This document shows positions 1-6,340 of a stretch of 7,645 bases of DNA, piece by piece (the stretch's first letter is position 1; each line of letters begins with the position of its first letter). Below the pieces are notes generated by a model. It had not been told where the DNA came from. It made no database searches and worked only from the letters and a program-made list of their open reading frames with translations. Origin of the DNA: a bacterium. GTDB taxonomy: Bacteria > Planctomycetota > Planctomycetia > Pirellulales > Pirellulaceae. Position numbers and translations under genes: made by a program. The stretch lies in contig JAUIHJ010000405.1 of assembly GCA_030432015.1 (NCBI GenBank), positions 1-7,645 on the forward strand, written 5' to 3'.

Positions 1-269
1 GCGCCTTTGATGTACCGGCGGGCATGTGTTACTTGGATATGGCGGATATGATCGGGATGAGCGAACATGGCGATCCAACGTGGTCCGATCCGGATCCGAT
101 AGGCATCGCCCAACTCCTGCCACCAATCGTAATAGGCCGGCAAGAGCCCCTTCTGCTGTAATGTTCTCAACCCGCCGAAGAGGCCGAACGACGTTGGTGA
201 CGGAAGTGGGTTTCCCTGGGAGGCGTGCGTCGGGCTGGTGTGATCCTCCGACGAGTTTGGCAATGTCAT
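1..269 (-). CDS. Cytochrome P450, N-terminal part (cut by the left window edge)
   Basis: Reading the minus strand from an ATG at 269 gives 89 codons without a stop, running off the window at base 1. Residues 50-89 follow the usual start of soluble bacterial P450s: a GDAYRIRIGPRW stretch (54-65, first beta sheet), then a HPDHIRHI helix (71-78) and VTHARRYIKG (80-89), matching the family's 'nn-Y-x-K-G' region. Residues 1-30 are a Pro/Ser-rich tail with no membrane anchor, so a cytosolic enzyme is likely. P450s use haem and reduced ferredoxin or flavodoxin to insert oxygen into a substrate. The haem-binding Cys, the I-helix and the ExxR motif lie outside the window, so activity and substrate cannot be judged. 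The start is fixed by a strong Shine-Dalgarno site at 275-282. It lies 63 bases downstream of the acyltransferase gene, probably in one transcript. The family call rests on the N-terminus alone. Confidence 0.75.
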   Translation of the reverse strand, partial: MTLPNSSEDHTSPTHASQGNPLPSPTSFGLFGGLRTLQQKGLLPAYYDWWQELGDAYRIRIGPRWIAMFAHPDHIRHIQVTHARRYIKG

Positions 270-274
270 CGTCG

Positions 275-282
275 ACCTCCTT
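275..282 (-). promoter_or_regulatory. Shine-Dalgarno site of the P450 gene
   Basis: On the minus strand AAGGAGGT stands 5 bases before the ATG at 269. It is the best ribosome binding site in the window and decides the start of the P450 reading frame. Most other genes here have weak or no such site, so this gene may be translated efficiently even as the second gene of a transcript. Confidence 0.8.
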
Positions 283-332
283 CGCTGCTTCCGCCGGACC
301 ACGTTCCGCCTGGCCGCGCTGCGGATGACGGG

Positions 333-1163
333 TTACAGCTCGCTTGGTACGCAGTCCGGGCCGCCAGGGATTTCGAATCCGGCTTCCACAAGTTGGCCAA
401 GCCGAGTCGTGAAGCGGGCCGCAGGACCGCCGTCGACAATGTCATGATCGAAGCAGACCGTCAACGCCACCATGTCCCGTGGCACGACGCGATCATCGAC
501 CACCGCGGGCGCTCGGTAAAACGCGCCGATCCCGACCATGAGCGTATATGGCGAGACCGGCAGGATCCAGCTGCGGCGATTGCTGGGCGCGAGCATTCCC
601 ACCGATGTGACGCCGACGGTACCGGTCGCGAACTTCTTGATAAACGGATCCCGTCGCATGACCCGCAACATCCATTTGCGGACGAAGCGGGGCATGCGCA
701 GAAAGCTGGTCGTCTTTTCTTCGGTTAACTGCGTCGCGTCAATGTCGCGTTCGCGCGAATCTCGCAGTTCGCCGTGGATTTCGAGCAGCGATTTCTGATC
801 GGCGCCGCGCACGTAATACAGCGTCGGATGATGCCGTCCGTCAAACTCGCGTTCGATGAAGGTCGAGACATCCACCTCGTCAAATACGACGAGCCCTTTA
901 TTCTTCTCGCGGTAGGCGGCGACCTGCTTTTGCTCGTCGACCGCCTTGGCGACACAGCGAATGATGAAGCTGGTGAACGATAGCTTTTCGCCAGTCGCCT
1001 TCGCGTGTTGGTGGATCAACTCCAGTGGCAAGGTCACGTCGAATTCAACCATCCCGTAGACCGTATTCTGCCGGCTCGCCTCGTCCATGAAGTCGATGGC
1101 GGCCAGACGCTCACGCGGCCAGGCGATTTTCGTATGGGACGGGCGGGGAATTTTCGGGAACAT
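333..1163 (-). CDS. Free-standing 2-oxoacid dehydrogenase E2-type acyltransferase domain protein
   Basis: The protein has the catalytic fold of dihydrolipoamide acyltransferases (chloramphenicol acetyltransferase-like superfamily). Numbered from the most upstream possible start (GTG at 1241, 302 aa), the HxxxDG active-site motif is complete: FDHDIVDGGPAARF with His266, Asp270 and Gly271. A GTVGVTSVGM strand at 207-216 corresponds to the conserved strand before it. There is no lipoyl domain and no E1/E3-binding domain, and no E1 or E3 gene is nearby, so it is probably not part of a pyruvate or 2-oxoglutarate dehydrogenase complex. It may transfer an acyl group from CoA to another substrate, which is inference. 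A basic helix (about 180-204, FLRMPRFVRKWMLRVMRR) could touch membrane or partner. The ATG at 1163 is chosen because conserved-looking sequence (FPKIPRPSHTKIAWPRERL) begins right after it. ATG 1220 and GTG 1241 remain possible, and none has a clear Shine-Dalgarno site. The P450 gene follows on the same strand. Confidence 0.8.
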   Translation of the reverse strand: MFPKIPRPSHTKIAWPRERLAAIDFMDEASRQNTVYGMVEFDVTLPLELIHQHAKATGEKLSFTSFIIRCVAKAVDEQKQVAAYREKNKGLVVFDEVDVSTFIEREFDGRHHPTLYYVRGADQKSLLEIHGELRDSRERDIDATQLTEEKTTSFLRMPRFVRKWMLRVMRRDPFIKKFATGTVGVTSVGMLAPSNRRSWILPVSPYTLMVGIGAFYRAPAVVDDRVVPRDMVALTVCFDHDIVDGGPAARFTTRLGQLVEAGFEIPGGPDCVPSEL

Positions 1164-1539
1164 GGCGTTGTCCGGCTGGGAGTCTGGGATGGAGGGAAAA
1201 GCGCGTCGAACGGCGTTCATCGGGATGCATGTGGAGTCCACCAGGCTGGCGAAGAAAATCCCGCCCCACCCTGACCCCCAAGTTCACGCTGGGCATTCTT
1301 AACGCCTCACGCCGCTCAGTCTACAACCGCTGGTCTCAAGTTGCCGCGGGGCTTGCGGGCGGAACCCTAAATGGCCGAGCGCGATTCAGCAGCGCACGCC
1401 CCGTCAGCGGGACACGCACCTTTTTTCGCCGACAGACAGTTTTTCTGCCGTTGAATCGAATGGACGGCGAAAAGCGAGCCCGTCCCGGGTGGTCGCCGAA
1501 TTGCAGTCGGTCATTTAGGACGGCGGCGTTCGATTCGCC

Positions 1540-1569
1540 TTGGCAGTTGCCAGGCAGGTCGACTACATT
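1540..1569 (+). promoter_or_regulatory. Possible sigma70-like promoter for the DUF502 gene
   Basis: TTGGCA (1540-1545, 5 of 6 to the -35 consensus) and TACATT (1564-1569, 4 of 6 to the -10 consensus) are 18 bases apart, which would start the transcript near 1576, about 105 bases before the gene. The -35 box overlaps a perfect inverted repeat, TGGCA-GT-TGCCA (1541-1552), which could be an operator or chance. In GC-rich DNA such matches are common, so this is tentative. Confidence 0.25.
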
Positions 1570-1665
1570 CGAGCAGACCGGCGGGTCGTGGCGGCGAGTT
1601 CTACCTGCCGGCCCAGGCTCAACGGTGCTACCACCGGTCGATCGGGAACAGTGCCGGAACATCGG

Positions 1666-1672
1666 AAAGGGA
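1666..1672 (+). promoter_or_regulatory. Ribosome binding site of the DUF502 gene
   Basis: AAAGGGA lies 9 bases before the ATG at 1682. It supports this start over the longer in-frame reading from 1229, whose extra 151 residues look non-coding. Confidence 0.5.
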
Positions 1673-1681
1673 ATTCGCGGA

Positions 1682-2386
1682 ATGGGTGACGAACCTACAA
1701 GGGAGACGATCCGGCCAGCAACGGCTACAGCGGAGCCCAAATGGTCGTTGATTACGGCGATTCGAAACCGCATCATCGAAGGCCTGTTACTGGTCTTACC
1801 ATTTGCCATCACGTTTTGGGTGATTGCCTGGTTGTACAAGACGTTTCGCGTCCTGGTGTTGGACGCCGTCATTGAAAAAGTCGTGGAGGTTGTTTTTGGC
1901 GAAGGACAACCGCCTGGCTACTTTATCAACTTTGTGGCCCCGGCGGTGGCGATCTTGCTTGTCCTGTTCAGCCTGTATGTGCTGGGGATGTTCCTGCATT
2001 CCAGAATTCACCGGATGATCGACTGGGTGATCCTGCATGTCCCCGGTGTCACGGTCATCTACGCGGCCGTGCGCAAGATGTTTGCCACGTTGCAGAGCCA
2101 GCGGCAGACGCAGAAATTTCAACGTGTCGTGCTGATCGCCTTTCCCCATCCAGGCATGCGGGTCCCGGCATTTGTGACCTCATCATGCCAGGACGTCGTC
2201 ACGGGGCGGACGATTCTCTGCATTTACGTCCCGACGACGCCCGTGCCGACTTCCGGCTACATGCTGATGTTACCGGAAGAGGATGTCACGGAAGTTTCCT
2301 GGTCGCTGGATGAGACCCTCCAGGCGATCATGTCGGGCGGCATTTCGGTTCCCGACCGGGTCGAGTATTTCTCCGCGCAGAGTTAG
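1682..2386 (+). CDS. DUF502 family membrane protein
   Basis: A 234-residue protein of the DUF502 family, whose biochemical role is not established. After a hydrophilic N-terminus (1-30) come two membrane helices, about 34-53 (GLLLVLPFAITFWVIAWL) and 81-105 (FINFVAPAVAILLVLFSLYV). A soluble C-terminal domain follows with the family's hallmarks: a PGVTVIYAAVRKM segment (121-133), the VPTTPVPTSGYMLMLP motif (183-198) and a closing ETLQAIMSGG (211-220). Length and layout fit the family, so the protein is complete. The start at ATG 1682 is chosen because it has a ribosome binding site and leaves the usual short tail before helix 1. The gene is divergent from the acyltransferase gene and convergent with glgB, so it is probably transcribed alone. 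The family call is firm. Proposals linking the family to membrane or envelope functions cannot be tested from this sequence. Confidence 0.9.
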   Translation: MGDEPTRETIRPATATAEPKWSLITAIRNRIIEGLLLVLPFAITFWVIAWLYKTFRVLVLDAVIEKVVEVVFGEGQPPGYFINFVAPAVAILLVLFSLYVLGMFLHSRIHRMIDWVILHVPGVTVIYAAVRKMFATLQSQRQTQKFQRVVLIAFPHPGMRVPAFVTSSCQDVVTGRTILCIYVPTTPVPTSGYMLMLPEEDVTEVSWSLDETLQAIMSGGISVPDRVEYFSAQS

Positions 2387-2388
2387 CT

Positions 2389-2422
2389 GGGCGGTGCTGC
2401 GATCTGCTGCAACACATCGCCC
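2389..2422 (+). terminator. Possible hairpin just after the DUF502 stop codon
   Basis: GGGCGGTG (2389-2396) can pair with CATCGCCC (2415-2422), an 8-bp stem with one G-T pair and an 18-base loop. It begins 3 bases after the DUF502 stop. No run of T follows, so it is not a typical intrinsic terminator. It could stabilise the 3' end or be chance. The spacer between the convergent genes (2387-2514) holds nothing else I can name. Confidence 0.25.
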
Positions 2423-2514
2423 TGGAACCGTATCCGGCACCCTGCCTGGCAAGCTGACGCGGGGCCTGCCGTTGAACGACGCGTGCTTGCGCGATCTGAC
2501 GCGGCGCTGTCGAG

Positions 2515-4728
2515 TTACGACTGAGGCTTAAAGACCGCGACGCCCAGCGGCGGCAAGTTGATCTCAAGGGCGTAGGGTCGCATGTGATTTCCCGGCTGCA
2601 CGGCGTTAACGCCGGGGTGGGTCCCCACATTGCTGCCACCGTAATGCTGCGAATCGCTATTGAAGACCTCTTGGTACCATCCGCCGCGTGGTACACCGAC
2701 ACGATAGCCTTTGCGGACCACTGGGGTGAAGTTGCAGCACACCACCAGGAAGTCATTCGGATCGTCGCCTTTGCGCAGGTAACTCAGGATGCTGTCGGCT
2801 CCGTTTTGGCAGTCGATCCACTCGAATCCGCCGCCGTCGAAGTCGTGTTGAAACAAGGCGGGTTCGTTCTGATACAGCCCGTTCAGATCGGCAACGAGTT
2901 GCTTGATCCCGCCGTGGGTATTCCACTGCAGGAGGTCCCACTGCAGGTCCGCATCGCAGTTCCATTCATTCCATTGTCCAAACTCGCCACCCATGAAAAG
3001 CAGCTTCTTGCCTGGGTGCGTCCACATGTACGAGAACAGCAGGCGAAGATTGGCAAACTTTTGCCACAGATCACCGGGCATCTGGTCCAACAGCGAACGC
3101 TTGCCGTGGACGACCTCGTCGTGCGAGAGCGGCAGCGCGAAATTCTCCGTAAAGGCATAGATCAAACTGAAGGTTAATTCGTCGTGATGATGGCGGCGAT
3201 GAATCGGGTCCAATTTCATGAACCGCAACGTGTCGTTCATCCAGCCCATGTTCCACTTGATGCTGAAGCCGAGCCCGCCGGTATCGGTCGGATGGGAGAC
3301 GCCGCCCCAGGAGGTTGATTCTTCGGCGATGGTCAAAATGCCCGGATAGGCCGCATGGGTCTGGCGATTGAATTCGCGCAACAACTCGACGGCAGGGATA
3401 CACTCGCGGCCACCATGTTCGTTCGGAACCCACTCGCCCTCTTCACGGCTATAGTCCAGGTACAGCATCGAAGCGACGGCATCGACGCGAAGGCCGTCGA
3501 TATGATATCGATCCAGCCAGAACAGGGCGTTGGAGATCAGGAAATTGCGGACTTCGTTGCGACCATAATTGAAGATCATGGTCCCCCAGTCGGGATGCTC
3601 GCCCTGGCGCGGATCCGCGTGCTCGTACAGCGCCGTGCCGTCAAATTGGCGCAGGCCGTGTTGATCTTTGGGGAAATGGGCTGGCACCCAATCCAGAATC
3701 ACGCCAATGTCATGCTGGTGGCAATAATCCACAAAGTACATGAAGTCTTCGGGAGTCCCGTAGCGGCTGGTGACGGCGAAATATCCGAGCGTCTGATAGC
3801 CCCAGCTGCCGGTGTAGGGATGTTCGCTGATCGGCAGCAGTTCGACGTGGGTAAACTGCATCTCCTGACAGTAGGAGACCAGGGCATGGGCCAGTTCGCG
3901 ATAATTCAGCCAACCGTGCAACCGGTCGTCCTGGCGGCGCCAGCTGCCCAGATGCACTTCATAGATCGAAATGGGGCGATTGAGCTGGTCGTTTTCGCGG
4001 CGTCGTTGGAGCCACTCGGCGTCGTTCCACTGGTACCGTTTTAAATCGGCGACGATCGATGCGGTGCGAGGCGGCAACTCGGTCGCAAACCCGTACGGGT
4101 CGGTCTTATCGATGAATTCGCCGGTCGCGGTCTGCACTTTGAACTTGTAGATCTCGCCAACCGCCAATTCCGGAATGAAAATCTCCCAGATCCCGCAAGG
4201 GATATGCTTCCGCATGGTGTGGCGGCGGCCGTCCCAATCGTTAAAGTTCCCAACGACGGAGACCATCTGTGCATTCGGCGCCCAGACTGCGAAGTTGACC
4301 CCTGCCACGCCGTTCACCGTGCGCGGCTGCGCACCGAGTTTACGGTAGGCGTCGTAGTGCGTGCCTTCGCCGATCAGGTGAAAATCAAAGTCCGTCAAGA
4401 GGGAATCAAAGTTATACGGATCGTGCATCGTCGTGGTTTCACCCATTGGATCGGCAACCGTTAGCTGATATTGAAATGGTCTGTTACTCTCAGACGGTTG
4501 GCAAACGGATTCGTACAGACCAGCCGGATGAATTCGCCGCATCGGACGCCTCGTCTGATGCGTCGGATCGACAAGCCAAACTCGACTGGAATTTGGGAAA
4601 TAGGCTCGGACCGCCACCGCCTTACGGCCCTGCGTCTCGATCTCATGCGGGCCCAAGAGGGTCCCCGGATCCTGAAGCCGTCCTTCAACCAACGCGCCAA
4701 TGTTTTCCAACGAAGCTTCCGTACGCAC
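2515..4728 (-). CDS. glgB: 1,4-alpha-glucan (glycogen) branching enzyme
   Basis: A complete 737-residue glycogen branching enzyme (GH13), close to the usual length of about 730. It cuts an alpha-1,4 chain and rejoins the piece through an alpha-1,6 bond, giving glycogen its branches in the cytosol. Layout: an N-terminal beta domain (about 14-105, starting RLQDPGTLLGPHE), a CBM48 domain (about 125-225, with VVGNFNDWDGRRH), the GH13 barrel (about 250-610) and a C-terminal beta domain (about 632-737). Expected catalytic residues are present: the nucleophile Asp416 in DGLRVDAVASMLY, the acid/base Glu469 in LTIAEESTSWGGVS, and Asp537 in LPLSHDEVVHGKRS. The branching-enzyme stretch HPDWGTMIFNYGRNEV (378-393) separates it from debranching enzymes. 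The start is a GTG with a good Shine-Dalgarno site (4734-4739), and conserved sequence begins at about residue 14. It is divergent from the methyltransferase-like gene, and glgX lies beyond that. Confidence 0.97.
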   Translation of the reverse strand: MRTEASLENIGALVEGRLQDPGTLLGPHEIETQGRKAVAVRAYFPNSSRVWLVDPTHQTRRPMRRIHPAGLYESVCQPSESNRPFQYQLTVADPMGETTTMHDPYNFDSLLTDFDFHLIGEGTHYDAYRKLGAQPRTVNGVAGVNFAVWAPNAQMVSVVGNFNDWDGRRHTMRKHIPCGIWEIFIPELAVGEIYKFKVQTATGEFIDKTDPYGFATELPPRTASIVADLKRYQWNDAEWLQRRRENDQLNRPISIYEVHLGSWRRQDDRLHGWLNYRELAHALVSYCQEMQFTHVELLPISEHPYTGSWGYQTLGYFAVTSRYGTPEDFMYFVDYCHQHDIGVILDWVPAHFPKDQHGLRQFDGTALYEHADPRQGEHPDWGTMIFNYGRNEVRNFLISNALFWLDRYHIDGLRVDAVASMLYLDYSREEGEWVPNEHGGRECIPAVELLREFNRQTHAAYPGILTIAEESTSWGGVSHPTDTGGLGFSIKWNMGWMNDTLRFMKLDPIHRRHHHDELTFSLIYAFTENFALPLSHDEVVHGKRSLLDQMPGDLWQKFANLRLLFSYMWTHPGKKLLFMGGEFGQWNEWNCDADLQWDLLQWNTHGGIKQLVADLNGLYQNEPALFQHDFDGGGFEWIDCQNGADSILSYLRKGDDPNDFLVVCCNFTPVVRKGYRVGVPRGGWYQEVFNSDSQHYGGSNVGTHPGVNAVQPGNHMRPYALEINLPPLGVAVFKPQS

Positions 4729-4733
4729 TCCAG

Positions 4734-4739
4734 CCCTCC
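4734..4739 (-). promoter_or_regulatory. Shine-Dalgarno site of glgB
   Basis: On the minus strand GGAGGG lies 5 bases before the GTG at 4728. It is the main reason for accepting a GTG start, together with the family's conserved N-terminus beginning a few residues later. Confidence 0.7.
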
Positions 4740-4764
4740 GTGCCGCAATTCACCGAACCAACAC

Positions 4765-4779
4765 ACGCCGCAACGGCGT
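4765..4779 (-). promoter_or_regulatory. Small inverted repeat in the glgB leader
   Basis: ACGCCG-CAA-CGGCGT is a perfect 6-bp inverted repeat with a 3-base centre, 37 bases upstream of the glgB GTG. As RNA of the glgB leader it would fold into a short GC-rich hairpin just before the ribosome binding site. As DNA it could be a protein site. Neither role is shown, and a 6-bp repeat may be chance in GC-rich DNA. Confidence 0.3.
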
Positions 4780-4875
4780 CGATCCGGCCTATTCCTTCCT
4801 AGATTAAACGATACGCAATCCCATTCGTACCCGTGGACACGAACCAACCCGCTCCTGCGACCTGACAGGGGGCGC

Positions 4876-4905
4876 TTGGCGTGGGTTGGTTGGCGCGGTT
4901 AGAAT
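4876..4905 (+). promoter_or_regulatory. Possible sigma70-like promoter for the methyltransferase-like gene
   Basis: TTGGCG (4876-4881, 4 of 6) and TAGAAT (4900-4905, 5 of 6) are 18 bases apart and face the gene at 5043. The transcript would start near 4912, with a leader of about 130 bases that would include the inverted repeat at 4965-4993. This is a consensus match only. Confidence 0.3.
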
Positions 4906-4964
4906 CGGGCTTGATTCCGGTGAGCTGAGAGGGAATGCCCCTTTGTGGTGGGATCAAACGGTAC

Positions 4965-4993
4965 TCTCCCGAATCGATTTAATTATCGGGAGA
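4965..4993 (+). promoter_or_regulatory. Inverted repeat with AT-rich centre upstream of the methyltransferase-like gene
   Basis: TCTCCCGA (4965-4972) and TCGGGAGA (4986-4993) are a perfect 8-bp inverted repeat around a 13-base AT-rich centre that includes the palindrome ATCGAT. It ends 49 bases before the ATG at 5043. The form suits either a regulator's operator with two half-sites or a leader hairpin. No long T run follows, so it does not look like an attenuator. Confidence 0.4.
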
Positions 4994-5042
4994 CGCCACC
5001 TAAACTCGCCAGCTTATCTTCCTCGATATCTCGAGCAGCTTG

Positions 5043-6209
5043 ATGGACGGCAACCTGGAATTCCGAGTGCTGGTCTACTATCTGGGGGCGATGTACTTTT
5101 TCCCCGCAGTTTACTGGCGTAAAGTCCGACGCTCGCCAGCCACCGTGGGAATCGGAGGCGACCGCCAACGCCGGGCACGGTGGGTGGCGACCGGTCTGTT
5201 TGTCGTTCCGTTGGCGAATTACCTGCTCAACGGCCCCTGGCCCTGGAATCCCGAACTCGGGATTCCCGAAATGATCCGGTGGGCTGCCGCCATCCCCGCC
5301 ACCCTGGCGATCTTGCTGCTGGTTTGGGCATGCCGCCAAACGCTGGGGGGCCCGGACTACGCCAACCAACCGGCGGACGTGGAAACAACACGGTCAGACA
5401 ACGACCTGGAAGCGACCGGTCTGGAGATGGCCGCTGTGGAGATGGCTGCAGGGGAGTCGGGCGGTGCGGAGTCGGCCGCTGGGGAACTCGAAGACGATCC
5501 TCATGTCCTGTCGTTTGTCGCGGAAGGTCCCTACGACGCGCTGCGGCATCCGCAGTTGCTGGCCGGTTCAATGTTCTTCCTCTCGCTGGCGGTCTTGTCG
5601 GACAATGGTTTCGTCATCGTCGCGACGATCCTCGGCGTGCTGATGCTGCGGCTGGTTGTCGCACCTGCTGTGGAAGCGGATCTCGACCAACAGTTTGGCG
5701 AAAAGTATGAAACGTACCGCCAGCGAACGGGGAGCTTCTTTTTTCGTTTGCGGCGTGTCCCCCGTGCGCAATACACCGTCCCGCGAAGATTCGGCCTGTT
5801 CCCGGTCCTGGCGTTGACGACGGTCTTTGCCATGCTCTTTGGCGCGCTCAATTACATGCACGCTTCGCCACCACTCTACCTGTTCGTCTCGACAGAAATT
5901 GCCGCGATCTGCCTCGTGCAGATTTTCTTCGGGTCGTCGGCCCGCAGCGCATCGGCGGTGATCGGGGCCGTGCTGCTGCCGTGCTGGGTTGCGATCGCGT
6001 TGGGTGCAGAACGTAATCGGGTCGACCCGGCCGTATTGATCCTGATTGGGCTCGTCCTGATGCTACCCGGCGCCGTCTTGGGCTACTTTATCGGCACCTT
6101 AGCGGCCGGCTTCTTCTTGGCGATGGATTTGATCGAACCGTACCTGCCAGGCTACAAGGCGACCTCGCCACATGGGTTGGTGGCAGAGTCCGATCGCGAG
6201 GCACCTTAA
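5043..6209 (+). CDS. Multi-spanning membrane protein with an isoprenylcysteine methyltransferase-like core
   Basis: A 388-residue membrane protein. The core resembles bacterial ICMT/PEMT-like methyltransferases, which use S-adenosylmethionine on lipid-like or thiol substrates at the membrane: EGPYDALRHPQLLAG (161-175), two helices (about 171-185 and 188-206), then EADLDQQFGEKYETYRQR (211-228). The usual Tyr after RHPx is replaced by Leu (RHPQLL), so activity is uncertain. About three hydrophobic segments precede the core (near 8-25, 48-63, 79-98). An acidic insert of roughly 50 residues (about 104-152) separates LGGP from HVLSFVAEGPY. After the core, a further domain (about 250-362) has about four more hydrophobic segments (250-270, 277-297, 303-320, 329-360) and is not part of a standard ICMT. 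ATG 5043 is preferred to the adjacent TTG 5040. No clear Shine-Dalgarno site is seen, and ATG 5091 is a weaker option. The substrate is unknown. Confidence 0.7.
   Translation: MDGNLEFRVLVYYLGAMYFFPAVYWRKVRRSPATVGIGGDRQRRARWVATGLFVVPLANYLLNGPWPWNPELGIPEMIRWAAAIPATLAILLLVWACRQTLGGPDYANQPADVETTRSDNDLEATGLEMAAVEMAAGESGGAESAAGELEDDPHVLSFVAEGPYDALRHPQLLAGSMFFLSLAVLSDNGFVIVATILGVLMLRLVVAPAVEADLDQQFGEKYETYRQRTGSFFFRLRRVPRAQYTVPRRFGLFPVLALTTVFAMLFGALNYMHASPPLYLFVSTEIAAICLVQIFFGSSARSASAVIGAVLLPCWVAIALGAERNRVDPAVLILIGLVLMLPGAVLGYFIGTLAAGFFLAMDLIEPYLPGYKATSPHGLVAESDREAP
5421..5480 (+). repeat. Four tandem 15-bp repeats inside the methyltransferase-like gene
   Basis: Four in-frame 15-bp units (5421-5435, 5436-5450, 5451-5465, 5466-5480) encode the five-residue pattern x-E-[MS]-[AG]-[AG]: LEMAA, VEMAA, GESGG, AESAA. 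A partial fifth unit begins at 5481 (GEL). They occupy residues 127-146, between the third and fourth hydrophobic segments, and form an acidic, probably flexible loop. Unit length is a multiple of three, so gain or loss of copies would not break the frame. Confidence 0.7.
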
Positions 6210-6210
6210 C

Positions 6211-6264
6211 CGACCGCCCCCACCGCCTCCACCGCCCGCGAGGCCCCAGGGGCTGGTCGTTTTT
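6211..6264 (+). terminator. Probable intrinsic terminator of the methyltransferase-like gene
   Basis: CGACCGCCCC (6211-6220), 2 bases after the stop codon, can pair with GGGGC (6249-6253) plus GGTCG (6255-6259), with T6254 bulged out. This gives a 10-bp GC-rich stem with a loop of about 28 bases, followed at once by TTTTT (6260-6264). A smaller hairpin, GCCC-CAG-GGGC (6243-6253), is an alternative fold. The T run is short. The site suggests that glgX has its own promoter. Confidence 0.5.
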
Positions 6265-6340
6265 CGTATCAACCTCTAAACTTCGCCCGCAGGCGGCACA
6301 CCGGCCCGCCCAGGAACCTCCGGCACGTCGTGTTCGAGTT

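Larger units (their letters stand above)
1164..1681. other. Gene-free spacer between the divergent acyltransferase and DUF502 genes
   Basis: About 440-520 bases, depending on the acyltransferase start, without a convincing gene. Open frames exist on both strands, but their translations are rich in Arg, Pro and Ser, lack any recognisable domain and read as GC-driven chance frames. The stretch should hold the promoters of both divergent genes. One possible plus-strand promoter is listed at 1540-1569. I could not find a good minus-strand promoter for the acyltransferase gene. Confidence 0.6.
4740..5042. other. Divergent spacer between glgB and the methyltransferase-like gene
   Basis: About 300 bases without a convincing gene. 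It must carry the promoters of both divergent genes. It holds two inverted repeats (4765-4779 and 4965-4993) and a possible rightward promoter (4876-4905), listed separately. Open frames across it give low-complexity Arg/Pro-rich translations and are judged non-coding. Confidence 0.6.

Noticed and set aside
225..728. Plus-strand open frame over the P450 start and acyltransferase C-terminus
   Set aside because: It covers the HxxxDG-coding part of the minus-strand gene in antisense and its translation is Arg/Asp/His-rich without any motif.
1229..1681. N-terminal extension of the DUF502 protein by 151 residues
   Set aside because: The extension is Arg/Ser/Pro-rich without structure, overlaps the divergent gene's possible start, and is not typical of the family. 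ATG 1682 has a ribosome binding site.
1336..1872. Minus-strand open frame of 178 codons overlapping the DUF502 start
   Set aside because: It overlaps a well-supported gene, lacks a recognisable domain or ribosome binding site, and has a composition typical of chance frames.
3355..4044. Long plus-strand open frame (229 codons) antisense to glgB
   Set aside because: It lies wholly inside glgB, whose protein has complete catalytic motifs. The antisense translation shows no domain and is the usual mirror of a GC-rich gene.
4461..4847. Minus-strand frame of 128 codons over the glgB start and leader
   Set aside because: It is out of frame with glgB, has no domain, and runs through the ribosome binding site and leader of glgB.
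5421..5500. Possible CRISPR or insertion remnant at the 15-bp repeats
   Set aside because: The units are directly adjacent without spacers, in frame and diverged, which is a coding minisatellite and not a CRISPR array or mobile element.
5180..5710. Second plus-strand frame of 176 codons inside the methyltransferase-like gene
   Set aside because: The translation is Gly/Arg-rich, as expected from a shifted frame of GC-rich DNA. The main frame has clear membrane helices and family motifs.
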